Source: Gemmataceae bacterium
GTDB taxonomy: Bacteria > Planctomycetota > Planctomycetia > Gemmatales > Gemmataceae
DNA length: 8,925 nt
Reading direction: 5' to 3'
Assembly: GCA_026418875.1 (NCBI GenBank)
Contig: JAOAAM010000066.1
Span: forward strand, 1 to 8,925
This document shows positions 6,111 through 8,925 of the stretch, in pieces. The notes under the pieces were generated by a model. That model made no database searches, was not told the origin of the DNA, and saw only the letters and a list, made by a program, of their open reading frames with translations. Made by a program: the position numbers and the translations under genes. Within the stretch, counting starts at the first letter, position 1. Each line of letters begins with the position of its first letter.

Positions 6111-6509
6111 ATGAAACATCGTTCGACGACTCGGCTTTGGCTTGTCATGCTTAGCCTCGGCTTGTTCGGGCTGGCGACAGCGGGTTGCGGCGGGACATCG
6201 AAACCGGCTCCCGTGGCGATGGATCGCGCTCAAGCGGCTTTGAAAACCGCCCTGGAGAGTTGGAAAAAAGGCGACAGCTACACGGCGTTACAAAGTCAGT
6301 CGCCGCCCATCTTCGTCATCGATCCCGATTGGGAAGATGGGCGCGAGCTGCAAGAGTATCAACTACTCGATGAAGGCGAAGCCAAGGATGCGCACATGTT
6401 TTGCCGTGTCCGTCTGGTGGTTCGGACCAAATCCGGCACCGAACAACGCGAAGTGACTTACGTCGTCAGCACCTCGCCGAACCTCACTGTGAGCCGAAAG
6501 CTGTTCTGA
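6111..6509 (+). CDS. Small lipoprotein of unknown function following DUF1559
   Basis: The 132-residue protein begins with a lipoprotein signal: basic MKHRSTTR, hydrophobic LWLVMLSLGLFGLA (9-22) and lipobox T-A-G-C with lipidated Cys26, then a G-G-T-S-K-P-A-P tether. The mature domain (about 35-132) starts with a helix (AQAALKTALESWKKGD) and continues as beta-rich sequence with alternating hydrophobics (CRVRLVVRTKSG, REVTYVVSTSPNLTVSRKLF). It is probably membrane-anchored on the outside of the cytoplasmic membrane. Similar short lipoproteins often lie directly after DUF1559 genes in planctomycetes, so a shared pseudopilin-related role is plausible; that comes from memory and context. GAGAGG (6094-6099) lies 11 bases before ATG 6111. 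The 92-base gap to the DUF1559 gene contains a strong hairpin, so expression of the two may be uncoupled. Confidence 0.85.
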   Translation: MKHRSTTRLWLVMLSLGLFGLATAGCGGTSKPAPVAMDRAQAALKTALESWKKGDSYTALQSQSPPIFVIDPDWEDGRELQEYQLLDEGEAKDAHMFCRVRLVVRTKSGTEQREVTYVVSTSPNLTVSRKLF

Positions 6510-6683
6510 ACCGGCAAGCAGGCAAGGCGGCCATTCCACCCCATTGGCAGGAACAGGTGGCGATCTCCCACGGTTTCGACCCCAACCGAGTCATCCTCCC
6601 AAGGATGCAGGGGGGCGCCACCCTTTTTCTCTCCCACGTGGCCCGCAGTCACCTCTCATCCCATTCTCATCGCTGCGACATCA

Positions 6684-6701
6684 CCGAGCCGAACGGCTCG
6701 G
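6684..6701 (+). terminator. Perfect short hairpin in the gap after the lipoprotein gene
   Basis: CCGAGCC (6684-6690) and GGCTCGG (6695-6701) form seven perfect pairs closed by the loop GAAC. It lies about 175 bases after the lipoprotein stop and about 90 before the next start. No T-run follows. It may be a terminator or a leader structure of the downstream gene. The rest of the 280-base gap shows no supported gene. Confidence 0.32.
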
Positions 6702-6772
6702 CAACAGAGACATTTGCCTTGAATCAACCCTTGATCTGCCCGACACTAATAGAGTGCTTGGCGAAGCCACCC

Positions 6773-6780
6773 GGAGGAGG
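6773..6780 (+). promoter_or_regulatory. Strong Shine-Dalgarno for the large membrane protein
   Basis: GGAGGAGG lies 9 bases before ATG 6790 and is the strongest ribosome-binding match in the window. It fixes the start of the long frame that runs off the end. Confidence 0.75.
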
Positions 6781-6789
6781 CACGCACTG

Positions 6790-8925
6790 ATGCTGCCCGC
6801 AACCCTGCCTCAGTTCGACCCGAAGCATCTGTACCGCCGCTTGGCTCGTCTCCGCTGGCGGATGCGGTTGACCGCCTTGGTTCAAGGGATCTGCGCCAGC
6901 TTGGCCGTCCTGCTCGGTGGGGCACTCGTCGTCAGTCTCCTCGACTATTGGCTGCACCTGCCCGCCTTGGTCCGCGCCATCGCCCTGGTCTCGATCTTGC
7001 TGGGTACCGGTGGGGCTTTGGTGCGTTGGTTGATCCGGCCGTTGGCCCGTCCGGTCGACAATTTCCACCTCGCGTTGCGCTTGGAAGAGCAGCACCCGGA
7101 ATTGAATGATGCTCTCGCCAGCGCGATCGAGTTCATGCAGCAGCCGCCCGATGATGAGGAAAAATCCTCGCCCTTGCTGCGGCGGGTCACGATCCGCCGG
7201 GCGGTGCGGGCCGCGGAAGAGTTCGATTTCAGCGAGTTAGTCGCATCGGGAGGGATGGTGTTCGCTGCGACAGCCCTGGTCATCGTTCTCGGCTTGTCGC
7301 TGCCGTTGCTCCGGCTCTTCCCTCGTGAATCCTCGATTGCGATGCGGCGGCTGCTGGTCCCGTTCGGACCGACTGCCTGGCCTGCTTTGACGAGCGTCGA
7401 AATCATCACGCCCAGCAATTGGCCCTATCGGCACCCTTTGGGCGAACCTCTGGAAATCCGGGCGCGGGTGGATGGCGCAATCCCCGAGCGGGCCACGTTA
7501 TCGCTTTGGTTCGAGGGAGTTCCTCCCGCGGAATCGACGTGGCTAGTGACGGAAGATGGCGAGTTGGTGATTCGGCTGGAATCGAGCCGAATCCCGCGCG
7601 ATTTCCGGTTTCGAATCAAAGCGAATGACGGCGTGACCGCCTGGCACGAGGTGCTGGTACTGCCGCCGCCGGAGTTGGTGCCGCTGGATGGTCGAGCCTC
7701 GCCGCAGTTACGTCTGGAGTACCCGCCGTACACCGATCTTGCACCACGGCAGATGCCCGACGGAGCGACGTCGTTCGAGGCGGTGGCGGGGACCACCGTT
7801 CCCGTGCGGGCCGCCGTTAGCCGAGCCATATCTCGGGCGTGGATTGTCTACCGCCCGGAGCAGCCGGTTTTGACGATGACGGCGGGATTGCTGCCCTTGG
7901 GTGCCTCGAGCGACTTGGGCGCACTGCTGAGTCATGCGGCAGGGCGGAGCATCTGGGAGCCGGTGCCCGCAACGGTGAAAAGGGACGGGACCGTTCTGGA
8001 ACTAACGTTCACCCCGCGCTTGCCGGGCGTCTATGCCTTGCGCTTCGAGGATGCGACGGGGTTCGGTGCTACGCGATTGATCGACGCCCGCATCATGCCC
8101 GACCCGGCCCCGAGCGTCGTTTTGGAGCGGCCCAGCGCCAGCCAAGACAGCTTGAACGTCACCCCCGATGCCGAACTGCCGTTACGCGCCATCGTTCATG
8201 ATCCGACCTTCGCCGTGCGCTCGGCATGGTTGGAGTACCGAACGATAAAGGATGCTCCGCCGCGGCCGGAGCGGTTGTACGATCATCGGGCCTTGGGTGG
8301 GGCCGCCCGAGCCGCGGGGGCCGTCAACTCGGTGCGTGTGCGATTGCCGCATGTCTCGTTGTCGGATCAGTTGCGAATCGCCTCGTTCCGTCATGCGGAC
8401 GGTTCGCCGTTGAAGGAAAACGACGTGCTCATCCTGCAAGTGGCGGCGGATGATTTCGACGACGTGACCGGGCAGAAGGAGCCGGGCCGCAGCCACGAAG
8501 TCGAGCTTCGGGTCGTCTCCGCCGCAACCCTTGAAGCGATGTTGCAGCAGGAGCAGGCAAACGTTCGCGGCCAGTTGCTGCGGTTGCAACAGTGGCAGCG
8601 GGAAGCCCGCGAGAAAGTGACCGACGCCAAGGTGCAAAAGGACGCGACGGGGCAACTCCGGCCCGAGGACTTGGAGAAGCTGCTGCAAGCCGAGCAACTT
8701 CAGCAGCAGATCCGCAATCGGGTTGGCGACGAAAAAGAAGGTCTTCGCGCCGAGGTGAACCGCATCCGCAACGCGCTGCAAGACAACAAACTGCCGCCCT
8801 CCACCGCGCAGCATCGGATGGATGCGGTGGCCAACGAACTGGAGCGACTCGCCCGAGATGAACTCAGCGCCTTGGAGCCGCTACTGAACTCAGCCCGGGA
8901 ACGTGTCGATCTCACACCGGGCGAC
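6790..8925 (+). CDS. Large membrane-anchored coiled-coil protein, DUF4175-like (3' truncated)
   Basis: A frame of 712 codons runs from ATG 6790 to the window end without a stop. The N-terminal part has three likely membrane segments: about 28-51 (TALVQGICASLAVLLGGALV onward), 58-79 (PALVRAIALVSILLGTGGAL onward) and 150-173 (LVASGGMVFAATALVIVLGL onward). Between the second and third is a charged, probably cytoplasmic helical stretch with R-L-E-E-Q-H-P-E-L-N-D-A-L. Residues about 195-575 look like extracytoplasmic beta-sandwich domains (repeated P-x-Y, L-R-L-E-Y-P-P-Y-T, D-P-A-P-S-V). From about 578 the sequence is Gln/Glu/Arg-rich and helical, a likely coiled coil. This layout resembles the DUF4175-type proteins of planctomycetes, often found near MoxR ATPase and DUF58 genes; those lie outside the window, so this is recall and inference. 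The start is supported by GGAGGAGG at 6773-6780. Enzymatic motifs are not seen; a scaffold or envelope role is possible. Confidence 0.9.
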   Translation, partial: MLPATLPQFDPKHLYRRLARLRWRMRLTALVQGICASLAVLLGGALVVSLLDYWLHLPALVRAIALVSILLGTGGALVRWLIRPLARPVDNFHLALRLEEQHPELNDALASAIEFMQQPPDDEEKSSPLLRRVTIRRAVRAAEEFDFSELVASGGMVFAATALVIVLGLSLPLLRLFPRESSIAMRRLLVPFGPTAWPALTSVEIITPSNWPYRHPLGEPLEIRARVDGAIPERATLSLWFEGVPPAESTWLVTEDGELVIRLESSRIPRDFRFRIKANDGVTAWHEVLVLPPPELVPLDGRASPQLRLEYPPYTDLAPRQMPDGATSFEAVAGTTVPVRAAVSRAISRAWIVYRPEQPVLTMTAGLLPLGASSDLGALLSHAAGRSIWEPVPATVKRDGTVLELTFTPRLPGVYALRFEDATGFGATRLIDARIMPDPAPSVVLERPSASQDSLNVTPDAELPLRAIVHDPTFAVRSAWLEYRTIKDAPPRPERLYDHRALGGAARAAGAVNSVRVRLPHVSLSDQLRIASFRHADGSPLKENDVLILQVAADDFDDVTGQKEPGRSHEVELRVVSAATLEAMLQQEQANVRGQLLRLQQWQREAREKVTDAKVQKDATGQLRPEDLEKLLQAEQLQQQIRNRVGDEKEGLRAEVNRIRNALQDNKLPPSTAQHRMDAVANELERLARDELSALEPLLNSARERVDLTPGD

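Noticed and set aside
6719..6752. TTGAAT and TAATAG as a promoter for the large membrane protein
   Set aside because: The spacing of 22 bases is too long for a sigma70 promoter, and no better pair was seen.
6401..6790. 129-codon + strand frame between the lipoprotein and the large gene
   Set aside because: It starts inside the lipoprotein gene in another frame, lacks a ribosome-binding site and domain features, and spans a hairpin in an otherwise non-coding gap.
8182..8814. 210-codon minus-strand frame at the window end
   Set aside because: It lies wholly inside the 712-codon + strand frame, which has a strong ribosome-binding site and coherent membrane and coiled-coil domains. Its Leu/Gln runs mirror the Gln/Glu-rich coiled coil.
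1..8925. Genome-wide reassignment of TGA to an amino acid
   Set aside because: TrmB, the metallo-hydrolase, the YchF-like protein and DUF1559 all end at TGA at sensible C-termini, so TGA is a normal stop here.

Overview
The window looks like chromosomal DNA of a planctomycete, possibly Gemmataceae-like. The strongest sign is a DUF1559 prepilin-like protein (5056-6018), a family greatly expanded in that phylum. Supporting signs are high GC, small exported proteins, and a large membrane-anchored coiled-coil protein of the DUF4175 kind. All supported genes lie on the + strand. No tRNA, rRNA, CRISPR array or transposon was seen.

Layout. (1) 1-2742 is a compact, probably co-transcribed housekeeping block: the tail of an unrecognised gene, the tRNA m7G46 methyltransferase TrmB, a metallo-beta-lactamase-fold hydrolase, and a divergent YchF/Obg-like P-loop NTPase with a TGS domain. 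(2) 2743-3049 is a gap holding about eight copies of a 15-base tandem repeat and a weak promoter candidate. (3) 3050-3430 encodes a small exported cysteine-containing protein of unknown function. (4) 3684-5003 encodes an exported protein with two AhpD/carboxymuconolactone-decarboxylase-like domains, and its reading frame contains an internal TGA. (5) 5056-6509 holds the DUF1559 protein and a small lipoprotein, with a strong hairpin between them. (6) 6790 to the window end is the first 712 codons of a large membrane protein.

The main point of interest is the TGA at 4665-4667. It falls exactly where the second redox cysteine of an AhpD-like CxxC motif would be, giving C-F-Y-(TGA)-M-G-H-C. The same frame continues open for 111 more codons that complete the AhpD-like fold. 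An 8-bp hairpin with a 6-base loop containing a G begins 7 bases after the TGA, where a bacterial SECIS element would be expected. The locus is therefore a candidate selenoprotein with a CxxU active site. The competing explanations are a recent nonsense mutation, a sequencing error, or a two-part gene using TGA-ATG stop-start coupling. No selenocysteine machinery lies in the window, so the case rests on motif position, frame integrity and the hairpin. Several neighbouring genes end at TGA, so general reassignment of TGA is unlikely.
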